A stretch of DNA of 64,000 nt from Heyndrickxia sporothermodurans. GTDB taxonomy: Bacteria > Bacillota > Bacilli > Bacillales > Bacillaceae_C. The position numbers were made by a program, and so were the translations under genes. The stretch is taken from contig CP066701.1 of the NCBI GenBank assembly GCA_016756695.1, forward strand, positions 2,074,001 to 2,138,000. Reading direction: 5' to 3'. Below the pieces are notes generated by a model. It was not told the DNA's origin and made no database searches. It was given only the letters and a program-made list of their open reading frames with translations. This document shows positions 26,778 to 35,739 of the stretch, piece by piece. The first letter of the stretch is position 1. Each line of letters begins with the position of its first letter.

Positions 26778-28052
26778 TTGGCTATTTGGAGATGGTATGC
26801 TCGTAAATCTTTTATTTTAAAAATTACGGTTGGATTCCTATTAGGAATTATCATCGGCGCTATTTTTGGACCTTCCGCAGATGTGTTATCGCCATTTGGA
26901 GATTTATTTTTAAGGCTTCTTAAAATGATTGTCGTTCCTTTAATTTTTCTTACATTAATTGTTTCTGTCAATAATTCAAGTCCGAAAGAATTAGGACGCA
27001 TTGGCGGTAAAATATTTCCTTATTATCTTATTTCCACAGCAATTGCTGTAGGGCTTGGATTAGTTATTGCGAAATTAATCAACCCAGGCCTTGGGCTTCA
27101 AATGCCGAAAAACGCAACAATGGAGGTACCAGAGGCACCATCTATCATTGATATTATTCTTCAAATTGTCCCTTCCAATATTATTGATTCTATGGCAAAG
27201 GGTGATATTTTAAGTATTGTATTCGTAGCACTTATTATCGGATTTTCCATTTCATTTATTCGCCATTCAAAAGATCCGAAAATGAATGAATGGGGTAACT
27301 TGTTAATGAAGTTTACTGAGGCAGGCAGTGAAGTAACATTTCGAATCTTAAATGGGATTTTACAATATGCTCCTATCGGGGTCCTTGGAATTACAGCGAC
27401 ATCCATAGGAAATCAAGGAATGGATACATTACAATCTCTTGCTAAATATGTAGGGGCATCATATCTTGGTGTGGCCATTCAAATGCTAATCGTGTTCCCT
27501 CTTATTTTATTTTTATTTAAGGTACCTATTATTAAATTTTTCCTTCATACGCGGGAAGCAATAATGACTGCTTTTGTTACATGCAGCAGTCTAGGTACGC
27601 TTCCAGTTACGATTAAATGTGCATTAAAAGCAGGAATTAGTGATAGGGTAGCTAATTTTACCTTACCAATTGGTGCGACGGTAAACATGAATGGATCAGC
27701 TATTCATTTTGGTGTAGGGGTAGTGCTTGCTGCGGAAATCGTCGGTTATGATTTAAGCGTTGGGGCAATTATCGGAATTATCTTAACTGGAACACTGGCT
27801 GCGGTGGGAACCGCGGGAGTACCGGGTGCGGGATTAATTGGGATGTCCATCGTCTTCACTCAAGCAGGGCTTCCGATTGAAATTGTCGGACTTACAGCCG
27901 GAGTAAATGTCATTACCGACATGGTCTTTACGATGTGCAATGTGACAGGTGACATAGTAGGGGCCGCGATAGTTGATAAAAATGAACAGAGGGTGAAAGG
28001 GGAAATCGGGCGAACCTTGGAAAAGGAAAATCGTTCTGCAGCCGAATTGTAG
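26778..28052 (+). CDS. Dicarboxylate/amino acid:cation symporter (DAACS, GltT/GltP-like)
   Basis: This 424-residue carrier of glutamate/aspartate or C4-dicarboxylates has eight helices and two hairpins. Signatures: SSLGTLPVTIKCALKAG (HP1), NMNGSAIHFG (TM7 unwound region) and GTAGVPGAGLIGMSIVF (HP2). It starts with TTG behind SD AAGGGGGAA. It lies 53 bases after the amidohydrolase gene, which suggests uptake of a substrate or export of a product of that enzyme. A good terminator follows. Confidence 0.9.
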   Translation: MAIWRWYARKSFILKITVGFLLGIIIGAIFGPSADVLSPFGDLFLRLLKMIVVPLIFLTLIVSVNNSSPKELGRIGGKIFPYYLISTAIAVGLGLVIAKLINPGLGLQMPKNATMEVPEAPSIIDIILQIVPSNIIDSMAKGDILSIVFVALIIGFSISFIRHSKDPKMNEWGNLLMKFTEAGSEVTFRILNGILQYAPIGVLGITATSIGNQGMDTLQSLAKYVGASYLGVAIQMLIVFPLILFLFKVPIIKFFLHTREAIMTAFVTCSSLGTLPVTIKCALKAGISDRVANFTLPIGATVNMNGSAIHFGVGVVLAAEIVGYDLSVGAIIGIILTGTLAAVGTAGVPGAGLIGMSIVFTQAGLPIEIVGLTAGVNVITDMVFTMCNVTGDIVGAAIVDKNEQRVKGEIGRTLEKENRSAAEL

Positions 28053-28074
28053 ATTCTTATATGTGGAAAGATAA

Positions 28075-28106
28075 GAGGCTGTCTTTTAATGACGGCCTCC
28101 TTTTTT
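28075..28106 (+). terminator. Terminator after the DAACS symporter
   Basis: GAGGCTGTC (28075-28083) pairs with GACGGCCTC (28091-28099) with one G-U pair, followed by a T-run. Confidence 0.8.
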
Positions 28107-28620
28107 AAATGCGAGTCATTCGGAGTTTGTTCAAAAATGTATTAATACTTTTTCCACTTTCTTTTTCAATCAACAATAAGTATGTTTCTTTCGTTAAGGT
28201 TGTTATCGTTAAGCAACCATCTGGATAAAAGGGATCTTTTAGCTCGGACCATTCTAGTTGATAGGTTTCAATTTCTTTTCAAGGAATTATTTTAGTGGAA
28301 AGGCAGATTCCATTTTCTCCAATTTTTGCTTGGCGAAATAAAGGTTGATACATGACCACACTAAGAGGAATACACATGTACAAAATAAGAAGGTTCTTTG
28401 GTTCGAAATAGAATAAGGAGAAGATATATATGATAAGAATGATTGCTACTATCATTCCGAAAATACGGCTTTCCAAGTTCTTTCCTTTTGTCCTAAATGC
28501 TTTTTTATGAATCGGTTTACATCGTCTCATTGAAAGAGAAATTCTGATTGCACGAATAAAAACATAGAGTAAAAATAAGATCCCGATAATATTTGCTGCA
28601 ATTAAATATGATTTCTCCAT
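28105..28620 (-). pseudogene. Membrane-anchored bPH-like protein interrupted by TGA
   Basis: From the ATG at 28620 (SD GGTGGGAG) the frame encodes two or three hydrophobic segments and then GICLSTKIIP, stopping at a TGA at 28279-28281. The same frame then stays open for another 57 codons (KEIETYQLEWSELKDPFYPD onward) to TAA at 28105. Replacing the stop with Trp gives IIPWKEIETYQLEW, a pattern typical of bacterial PH-like domains, so a TGG to TGA change is the simplest explanation. The complete product would be about 171 residues, membrane N-terminal half plus a C-terminal domain. Function unknown. Confidence 0.7.
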
Positions 28621-28737
28621 TTTTCTCCCACCTTTTATTCCTAATACGAATAGAAGGGAAAAAAGTTTCAATGCTCGATTGAGTTTAAGTTGTCCTCTAA
28701 ATCCTTACAAAAGACAAAAAAAAGAACACCATAGGTG

Positions 28738-29259
28738 CTAAAAGCCAAACAACATCATGAAAATATTTTTCTTTTTTCCTTTTCTTTTTTCATGGATTTG
28801 ATTAAGGTTAGTGAGCTTGGCGGGAGCATTCGTTTGATTGACTTCTGATATTTTTTTTTCTAAAAGCTCAATCCGTTTATTGAGTTGAACCACTTGATTT
28901 TCTAATTCCTCGAGTTCTCTTCGATGGGAGAGGAGCTGATATGAAACGACATTATCTGCTTTTTCGTTTACTCTTCTATCTAGGTCATTTATTTTTTCAA
29001 TTATCGTTTCCATTTCTGGATTTTGTACGGTATGGACTGCTTTTCCTTTACGTGTCTTTTTGGGTGGGAGGACTACATCTTGGAGAAGGATTCCTTTTTG
29101 AACCTGTTCTTGAATCTGTTTCAACATAGAAATTTCCTCTTCAGTAAAATCAAAATGCCCAAGATCATTGCGACTCATATCAAGGTCAAGCTGTTTAATC
29201 CAGCGTTGAACCGTACTCTTCGAAACACCTAATAAATTTGCAACACCTGTCGTATTCAA
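28738..29259 (-). CDS. racA: Chromosome-anchoring protein RacA
   Basis: RacA ties the origin region to the cell pole during sporulation by binding DNA and DivIVA. The N-terminal MerR-like helix-turn-helix reads LLGVSKSTVQRWIKQLDLDM followed by SRNDLGHFDFTEEEI, close to B. subtilis RacA (VQRWVKQL, RNELGHY). Then follow a coiled coil (about 95-150) and a basic tail. A TTG at 29259, well spaced from SD AAGGAGGG, is the likely start (173 residues; B. subtilis has 184). The frame stays open to 29382 but with no SD. Confidence 0.9.
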   Translation of the reverse strand: MNTTGVANLLGVSKSTVQRWIKQLDLDMSRNDLGHFDFTEEEISMLKQIQEQVQKGILLQDVVLPPKKTRKGKAVHTVQNPEMETIIEKINDLDRRVNEKADNVVSYQLLSHRRELEELENQVVQLNKRIELLEKKISEVNQTNAPAKLTNLNQIHEKRKGKKKNIFMMLFGF

Positions 29260-29380
29260 AACTATTCCCTCCTTTTCTCTCAATATTCGATGCCGCCATT
29301 CCAAAATCCTCCGACTTTGACAAAACAAGAAAAACTTCGGCAAAAGAAGTGAAAATTCAACCCTTCTCGATAAATCCATC

Positions 29381-29465
29381 AAAAAAATGCATAAATGGTG
29401 TCAGGCACCGTTTATGCATTTTTTTGAATAAATATTTGAGAATTTGAATATTTGGTGCCTGACAC
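29381..29465. repeat. GTGTCAGGCACC hairpin repeat (copy 1)
   Basis: Perfect 12-bp arms GTGTCAGGCACC (29398-29409) and GGTGCCTGACAC (29454-29465), plus an inner 15-bp stem AAAAAAATGCATAAA/TTTATGCATTTTTTT at 29381-29426. It is one of five copies in the window and lies between racA and the Ig-repeat gene. Confidence 0.85.
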
Positions 29466-29489
29466 TTCTCGTTGATTTTAATTAGATGT

Positions 29490-30902
29490 TCAGTATTTTA
29501 CTACTTTTTTTTCTACTTTTACGCTAACGTTTCCAGCTTTATCTTTTGCGGTAATGGTTAGTTTTGTTCCAGCCTTTTGAGCTTTGATTTTAACAGAGAA
29601 TGTTCCTTTTGAGGAAGCTTTAGCAGAACCAAGAACCTTGTTTCTATTTTTGACCGTAACGGTTGAGTTAGCTTCGGCTTTACCAGTTACCACCTTCGAT
29701 TTATTGGTGACTCTATTTACTGTTGGCTTCGCGGGTGGAATAACATCTTTCACTGTGACGGATGCTCCGGAGCTAACATTTCCAGCCTTGTCTTTAGCGG
29801 AAATAGTTAATTTTGATCCTGCTTTTTGAGCTTTGATTTTAACAGAAAATGAGCCTTTTGAGGAGGCTTTGGCGGAACCAAGAACCTTGCTTCCTTTTTT
29901 GACCGTGACGGTTGAGTTGGCTTCGGCTTTACCAGTTACCACCTTTGATTTATTGGTGATTTTATTTACAGTTGGTTTCGCAGGTGGAATAGCATCTTTT
30001 ACTGTGACGGATGCTCCGGAGCTAACATTTCCAGCCTTGTCTTTAGCAGAAACGGTTAGTTTCGTTCCAGCTTTTTGAGCACTGATCTTAACAGAAAATT
30101 CGCCTTTCGAAGAGGCTTTGCTAGAACCAAGAACTTTTTTTCCACTTTTTACAGTGACTATAGAGTTAGCTTCAGCTTTACCTGTAACTGTTTTCGATTT
30201 ATTTGTTACATTATTGACAATAGGTCTAGATGGAGCAACGGTATCGACATAGGTAGCCATTAGTCCATATAGATCCTCTACAGAATTATCATCAATATCA
30301 TATTCATCATCACCATCTAAAGCACCAATATAATAGGTTCCGGCCTTTTTCACATCGTAGACATGAACTAATACGCCTGTTGAAGGATCATAGTCGTATC
30401 CTAAGTATTCTAAGAACCCATGGTCCTTAAAGTCTTTTTCAAATGCACCAAATACCAAATCAATAGCATACGAATTGGTAAGCCCAGCGACTAATAATGT
30501 TCCCTTTTCAACTTTAACCTTGTACAAATCGACATCGTATAATGGAAGTAATTGACCAATCATCAAATTATCATAAGGCAACTTATTTGCTGAAGGAAAA
30601 TCATCATTTGGCTCTTGTTCAAATAAAGAATTTTCATTACTATTATAACTATTCAAAGTACGGCTGATTCTCGGAAGTTTATATGATTGCAATTTTTTAA
30701 AAGCGTGACTTTGTTTTGAATATGCTTCTAATGTATGTAACTTATAAGGACTCCTTTTTTGAAGTAACTGTCCTTGTTGATTCAGGGCTTTCTTTGTTAA
30801 TTCAAATTGATTTGTTTTTGTTTCCGCATGCACAGAACTTACGGATAATGAGAATGCCAATACCCCTGCGCTTAAAAGTGACAAAACCGTCTTTTTCCCC
30901 AT
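29490..30902 (-). CDS. Secreted protein with tandem Ig-like repeats
   Basis: The start at 30902 (SD GGGGAGA) gives 470 residues with a Sec signal peptide ending SSVHAE. A first region of about 200 residues has an acidic part (EQEPNDDFPSANKLPYDNLM) resembling pre-peptidase C-terminal domains. It is followed by three Ig-like modules of about 83 residues, each with VTGKAEANSxVTVK and KLTxxAKDKAGNVS. The second and third repeats are nearly identical in DNA at a 249-bp spacing. No anchor or enzyme domain is present, so an adhesive or matrix-like role is a guess. Confidence 0.8.
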   Translation of the reverse strand: MGKKTVLSLLSAGVLAFSLSVSSVHAETKTNQFELTKKALNQQGQLLQKRSPYKLHTLEAYSKQSHAFKKLQSYKLPRISRTLNSYNSNENSLFEQEPNDDFPSANKLPYDNLMIGQLLPLYDVDLYKVKVEKGTLLVAGLTNSYAIDLVFGAFEKDFKDHGFLEYLGYDYDPSTGVLVHVYDVKKAGTYYIGALDGDDEYDIDDNSVEDLYGLMATYVDTVAPSRPIVNNVTNKSKTVTGKAEANSIVTVKSGKKVLGSSKASSKGEFSVKISAQKAGTKLTVSAKDKAGNVSSGASVTVKDAIPPAKPTVNKITNKSKVVTGKAEANSTVTVKKGSKVLGSAKASSKGSFSVKIKAQKAGSKLTISAKDKAGNVSSGASVTVKDVIPPAKPTVNRVTNKSKVVTGKAEANSTVTVKNRNKVLGSAKASSKGTFSVKIKAQKAGTKLTITAKDKAGNVSVKVEKKVVKY

Positions 30903-31038
30903 ATTATCTCCCCTTTTTTGTAGGACTATCATACTATTAATATCATAAGCAACTATTCAAGCGGATTCCAGTTTTATCCGTCGACAAATTTTTTAACATC
31001 CTTTCTAGGAATGGGGGAAATGATCAATAAAATACATA

Positions 31039-31107
31039 GTGCCTGACACCATTTATGCATTTCACCGTATTATTATTCGCTATTTTGAATATTTGGTGCC
31101 TGACACC
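31039..31107. repeat. GTGCCTGACACC repeat (copy 2)
   Basis: GTGCCTGACACC occurs at 31039-31050 and again at 31095-31107, with ATTTATGCAT next to the first, as in copy 1. It touches the stop codon of the phosphatase gene. Confidence 0.8.
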
Positions 31108-32000
31108 TATTCAAATGTGAGGAGGATGCCGGTTTTGTCGTCGTGTTTTTTTAGGCGGGGGTATTCGATACATGCCGGGTCGTTTTTTTCAATTTGGATG
31201 ATCTGTTTATATAATTCGTTGATTCCATGGTTAAAGGCGATGGTGGCACTTTGTTCCCAGCTATTTTTATGTGTTTTATTGTCCTGTTGGTGGGTATGCA
31301 TTTTCAACCCATCTGTAAGGAGCAAGATTTGTTTAATGTTAATGAGAGGAATAACCCCATATTCCATAAAATTTAAAGCTTCTTCACTTCCGTCAATGAT
31401 TCCATATCCTTCAGAAGTATTTAATTTGCTTCGGTTTTCATGTAGGAGAATTTTTATTTTGTCTTTCTTTTCCTGTAAAAGGGATAAAATCTTTTCTTCT
31501 GGTAATTGATTTAAATCGATTCCCTTCCCAGTCTCTTCTTCTAATAACATTCGATGGACAATTTTAATTGCTTGTGTATCTAATACATCCACATGATCAT
31601 GGGTAACGATACGAATGGACTGATCTTTATATTGTAAAATGATCATGCAATCACCATAAGATACGTACTCCAAATATTGATTTCCTTTCAATTGTATCGC
31701 TGCCAGACTGCAGGTGCTTCTTTCAAGTTTAGAAATGCTAGTAAGTGGAAGGTTCTTTAATTCCTCCGTTTTTAGTCGCAATTTTGTATTTCCTTCCTCC
31801 ACTTTTTCTCGAAGGGAGCGTTCGGAAACCTTTTCCAAACTTTGCTTAATAATATTCGACGCAATATCTCCAGAAAGACCTCCTAAACCTGTAGCTCCAT
31901 CAATAGCAGCGAAAATGTGATTTTCCCGATTAATGACATAAGCATCTTCATTATGATTTCGCGAGCCATTCTTATAAATAAAATCAATTGAACGGATCAT
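31107..32000 (-). CDS. PP2C-family serine/threonine phosphatase
   Basis: This 297-residue cytoplasmic PPM phosphatase has metal motifs NHNEDAYV (about 15) and FAAIDGATG (about 31), SYGDCMI at about 118 and LLLTDGL at about 240, with HDDKTGILL at the end. It is divergent from SpoIIE/RsbU-like members in having no sensor domain. MIRSIDF at 32000 follows SD AAGGAGG; the frame is open to 32036. No kinase partner is adjacent, so the target is unknown. Confidence 0.8.
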   Translation of the reverse strand: MIRSIDFIYKNGSRNHNEDAYVINRENHIFAAIDGATGLGGLSGDIASNIIKQSLEKVSERSLREKVEEGNTKLRLKTEELKNLPLTSISKLERSTCSLAAIQLKGNQYLEYVSYGDCMIILQYKDQSIRIVTHDHVDVLDTQAIKIVHRMLLEEETGKGIDLNQLPEEKILSLLQEKKDKIKILLHENRSKLNTSEGYGIIDGSEEALNFMEYGVIPLINIKQILLLTDGLKMHTHQQDNKTHKNSWEQSATIAFNHGINELYKQIIQIEKNDPACIEYPRLKKHDDKTGILLTFE

Positions 32001-32217
32001 CTGAATCCTCCTTACTGTTTTCAACATGATATTCAAAAAGTAAAAATTGAAACTTCTTGTTTTAAAGCGGGATAAAAAACTCTAACTATGAAAAACTATC
32101 AATTTTGTATCAAGCGATTGTTTGAATCCAAAAAAATGCCCCTTCACTAGAAAACTCTAACTCATGAAAATAAATGATTTAAGCGTTAACTTACACAATT
32201 GTACCTAAATGAACAAA

Positions 32218-32285
32218 GTGCCTGACACCATTTATTCAAAAACGCGCATGTTTATGCGGGAAAATGAATAAATGGTGCCTGACAC
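32218..32285. repeat. GTGCCTGACACC hairpin repeat (copy 3)
   Basis: GTGCCTGACACC (32218-32229) and GGTGCCTGACAC (32274-32285) flank a CCATTTATTCA/TGAATAAATGG stem. The right end overlaps the stop codon of alaT. Confidence 0.85.
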
Positions 32286-33457
32286 TATTTGAGGAAGTTT
32301 TTGATGCGGGTGATGGCTTCTTGGAGTTGGTCGATGTTGGTTGCGTAGCTGCATCGGATGTAGCCTTCACCGCTTGCGCCGAAGACGGATCCCGGGACGA
32401 CGGCGACTTGTTGTTCGATCAATAGCTTTTCAGCAAATTCTTCGCTAGATAATCCGGTGGATGTTATATTTGGAAATACATAGAAAGCTCCACCAGGTAT
32501 ATGACAAGGGAGGCCAATTTCGTTCAACTCTTCTACCATATAGTTTCTTCTACTATGGTAGCTTCGGATCATTTTCTTCATTTCCGTATGACCATTTTTT
32601 AATGCCTCGATAGCAGCGAATTGGGACATTGTAGGTGCACACATAATGGCATATTGATGAATTTTTAACATGGCTTGTAAAATTTCTTTTGGACCGCAAA
32701 CGAAGCCTAATCTCCAGCCAGTCATGGCAAATGCTTTCGAGAAGCCATTCATTACAATGGTTTGATCCCGCATTTCGGGTAAGGAAGCAATACTCGTATA
32801 AGGCTCATCATAAGAAAGCTCCGCATAAATTTCATCTGAAAAAACGAGGAGATTATGCTTCAACGCAACAGCAGCTATTCCTTCTAAATCCTGTTTATTT
32901 AAAACCGTTCCAGTTGGATTATTAGGTGAACAAATAATTATCCCTTTTGTTTTTTCAGTAATTAATGCTTCGATTTGCTCCGGTTGAATTTTAAAATCAT
33001 ATTCAGGTAAAGCCTGAACGGTCACTGCTTTTCCACCAGCAAGTTCAACGATTGGAACGTAAGATACAAAGCATGGTTCCACTACAATAATTTCCTCACC
33101 CGGATTTAAAGTAGCTCTTAATGCAATATCAAGCGCTTCAGAGGCTCCGACCGTTACGATTATTTCATTCTTTGAAGAGTACTGAACAGAAAAGCGCTGC
33201 TCCATATAAGTAGATATTTCTTGGCGTAATTCAAGTAATCCAGCATTAGGCGAATAGGCAGTAAACCCTTCTTCCAATGATAAAATACTCGCTTCACGAT
33301 AATTCCAAGGTGTGACAAAATCAGGCTCGCCAACACCTAATGAAATAACATTTTCCATTTGTGAGGCGAGATCGAAGAAACGGCGAATTCCTGAAGGTTT
33401 AATTATTTTGACATTTTCAGATAAAAAATGGGATGGATTCATTAATTCAGTTTTCAT
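32285..33457 (-). CDS. alaT: Alanine transaminase (AlaT/YugH)
   Basis: This PLP fold-type I aminotransferase (390 residues; B. subtilis AlaT 386) interconverts pyruvate/glutamate and alanine. Seen: SLGVGEPDFVTPW near the start, SPNNPTGTVLN (Asn binding PLP), FSDEIYAEL, and the PLP lysine in NGFSKAFAMTGWRLGF. Its start overlaps the end of the Lrp-type regulator by 4 bases. That regulator-enzyme pair is the alaR-alaT operon of B. subtilis, where AlaR activates alaT with alanine. Confidence 0.9.
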   Translation of the reverse strand: MKTELMNPSHFLSENVKIIKPSGIRRFFDLASQMENVISLGVGEPDFVTPWNYREASILSLEEGFTAYSPNAGLLELRQEISTYMEQRFSVQYSSKNEIIVTVGASEALDIALRATLNPGEEIIVVEPCFVSYVPIVELAGGKAVTVQALPEYDFKIQPEQIEALITEKTKGIIICSPNNPTGTVLNKQDLEGIAAVALKHNLLVFSDEIYAELSYDEPYTSIASLPEMRDQTIVMNGFSKAFAMTGWRLGFVCGPKEILQAMLKIHQYAIMCAPTMSQFAAIEALKNGHTEMKKMIRSYHSRRNYMVEELNEIGLPCHIPGGAFYVFPNITSTGLSSEEFAEKLLIEQQVAVVPGSVFGASGEGYIRCSYATNIDQLQEAITRIKNFLK

Positions 33458-33948
33458 GGTTGTATAATCATCCTTCGATCTTTTTCATTTTCACCAAGTA
33501 TTACGCCGTCGTGTTTAAACTTTTTTAAAATAAAATGAGTAGAAGTGGAAATCACAGAATCGATTGTCGCTAATTTATCCGAGACAAAACTTGCAACCTC
33601 CAGCATCGTTTTTCCTTCTACTTCAACAGACAGGTCGAATGCGCCACTCATTAAATAAACAGACTTTACTTGTGGAAAACGATAAATTCGTTCAGCCACA
33701 TCATCAAAACCAACACCACGCTTTGGTGTTACCTTCACATCAATCAACGCAGTAACCATTTCCTGCTCCGTCAACTTTGACCAATTAATAACAGAAACAT
33801 AGCTTGCTATAATGTTCCTTTTTTCTAAATCCTTAATAATCTCGGTTACATCAGCTTCCGACAAATTCACCATTTTCGCTAATGTACTTAAAGGAATTCG
33901 TGCATTATTTTCAATAATCTCCAAAACTCTTATGACTTTTTCATCCAA
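33454..33948 (-). CDS. alaR: Lrp/AsnC-family regulator (AlaR/YugG)
   Basis: This 164-residue regulator has an N-terminal HTH (ARIPLSTLAKMVNLSEADVT) and a C-terminal RAM effector domain (GVGFDDVAERIYRFPQVKSV, then GAFDLSVEVEG). The start is TTG at 33948 after GAGAGG. It is first in the operon with alaT and overlaps it. By homology it responds to alanine. Confidence 0.9.
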   Translation of the reverse strand: MDEKVIRVLEIIENNARIPLSTLAKMVNLSEADVTEIIKDLEKRNIIASYVSVINWSKLTEQEMVTALIDVKVTPKRGVGFDDVAERIYRFPQVKSVYLMSGAFDLSVEVEGKTMLEVASFVSDKLATIDSVISTSTHFILKKFKHDGVILGENEKDRRMIIQP

Positions 33949-34251
33949 GTTAATAAATCCTCTCTATGTATAATAAGTGTTAGCGGCAGTGCATAAAAGG
34001 TGCTCAACATCGTGCATCCGCTTTGCTTAGTAGTATTATAGCAAAGAAAAGCCTGTTTTTAAGTAAGAAATCATATTGTAAAGTAATGATAATGTCTCCA
34101 ATTGCTTTCATGAAAGAATAATTAATAAAAAATCCCATTAGACTTTGCTAAAAAATGTATAATATTATACTGTTGAGTCAATTTCATAATTGCTCTTTTT
34201 AAAAATACAGAATCCTACAGAATTTCTAAAATATATTTTTAAAAACAGAAA

Positions 34252-35604
34252 TCATGCTACTTGTTGCTGATTTAATTGTACATTAATTCGGTCTGCGGCT
34301 AACTTTGAAGCATTATAAATAAGGGTTACCATGTCAAAATGAATTTTTGCACGTTTCCCAGTACGATAGCGAACATTGTTCAGTTGAAAGAATTCTTTCA
34401 GATAGGCATTAACCCGTTCTACGGCAGTACGACGTTTGAAAATGTTTTTCCATGCTTGTGACCCGCGTGCTGGTGCGGTATATCTGCGAAGGTCTGAAGT
34501 GATTTTCACTTTATAAACCTTTTGGCAAATACCTTCATTAGCTAAGGGACAGTCGCTGCATTCCTTTGGTCTTGTGTATTTCAATGTTTCATATTTAGGA
34601 TCAAAACTATCATAACGATAAGAATGCTCTCTGAAACAAGTTGGGGCAAAGTGTTTATCATAGCCAATGATTTCCCCTTCATTTCGCTTATTATACGCGA
34701 TGACGGATTGTTGTCCCATTCGATGTACCTGCTCGTATATGGGTTCATAGTCATAGCCCGCATCCATTGTTTGATAACGTAATGGAAGGTGAAGGCGTTC
34801 CTGAATTCCTTTCAGTAAAGGGATAGCTGCCTTACCATCATTTAGACTCCCAGATGAAAAAAGAGCCTGTAGAATGTATTGGCTTGATGTACCAACGGCT
34901 AAATGACCTTTGTAGCCAAACCAAAAAACATTTTGTCCTTCTGAGTTCTTTTTCACGCCCCATTTAGGGTCTTGGGGAACTTCGGCACGTAGTTCGGCTA
35001 GGGGAACATCTAATTGGGCCACAATTTTTCTATCATATAAAGGTAAATTGGCTTCCGTTTCAGCTTGTTCTTTAAGCCACCCGTCACGCTCATCTTTTGA
35101 TTTCCGACCACGTTTTTGGGGTTCAGATTTTGGCTTTTCTTCTTTTGGCTGCGCTTGGTCTCGTGCTTCAAAATGGGTTGCATCAATGGCCACTGTATCA
35201 TCCGTGATGAAACCTTCTGCAATAGCCTGGAGGACCACTTTTTCTTGTTCTTTCTCAAGGATATCGCTTTCCTCCAATTTCGTTATGAGACGTGAATAGG
35301 AGGATTCTGAAGGCACATGATCAGAAACCAAAAAGCCACAATTTAACTTAAAAGCTAGATCATCATGAAGACGTTTTATAAGATCCTTCATCGTAGGGAT
35401 GCGCTCTATGTATCTTACAAAGGTGGAGATAATCATGGCTGCATAGTTTAGTTCTTCCGGTGCACCCAACCGTGATTTTTTCGCCACTTGATGGTACATC
35501 GAATCCAAATCTACCGCTGAAATAATGGCTTCATATTTTTGGGTAGGTTCCATGTCAAATAATTCCTGTATGCCAAATAGGCTAGGTTGTCGTATAATAG
35601 TCAT
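34252..35604 (-). CDS. IS1182-family transposase
   Basis: This DDE transposase has 450 residues from MTIIRQPS at 35604 (SD AGGAGTAC). Seen: TDDTVAIDATHFEARD (first Asp), YQTMDAGYDYEPIYEQ (second Asp), a cysteine cluster RPKECSDCPLANEGICQKVY and RRTAVERVNAYLKEFF (Glu). The reading frame is complete. The IS66 insertion falls 33 bases upstream of its start, so its promoter region is cut off. Confidence 0.92.
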   Translation of the reverse strand: MTIIRQPSLFGIQELFDMEPTQKYEAIISAVDLDSMYHQVAKKSRLGAPEELNYAAMIISTFVRYIERIPTMKDLIKRLHDDLAFKLNCGFLVSDHVPSESSYSRLITKLEESDILEKEQEKVVLQAIAEGFITDDTVAIDATHFEARDQAQPKEEKPKSEPQKRGRKSKDERDGWLKEQAETEANLPLYDRKIVAQLDVPLAELRAEVPQDPKWGVKKNSEGQNVFWFGYKGHLAVGTSSQYILQALFSSGSLNDGKAAIPLLKGIQERLHLPLRYQTMDAGYDYEPIYEQVHRMGQQSVIAYNKRNEGEIIGYDKHFAPTCFREHSYRYDSFDPKYETLKYTRPKECSDCPLANEGICQKVYKVKITSDLRRYTAPARGSQAWKNIFKRRTAVERVNAYLKEFFQLNNVRYRTGKRAKIHFDMVTLIYNASKLAADRINVQLNQQQVA

Positions 35605-35739
35605 AAGAAGTACTCCTCCAGTCTTTTTATGGTTTGTGGTCAACGTAAGCCCGAATTATAAAAAATAAGTGTACCTTTCGGTACGCATCGTAAATAGCCG
35701 TAAATTCTGACTTTTTTAATCGAATTACGGCTATTTCAT

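Noticed and set aside
29584-30078. Two 81-codon forward frames opposite the Ig-repeat gene
   Set aside because: They repeat at 249 bp exactly like the coding repeats on the other strand and have no SD.
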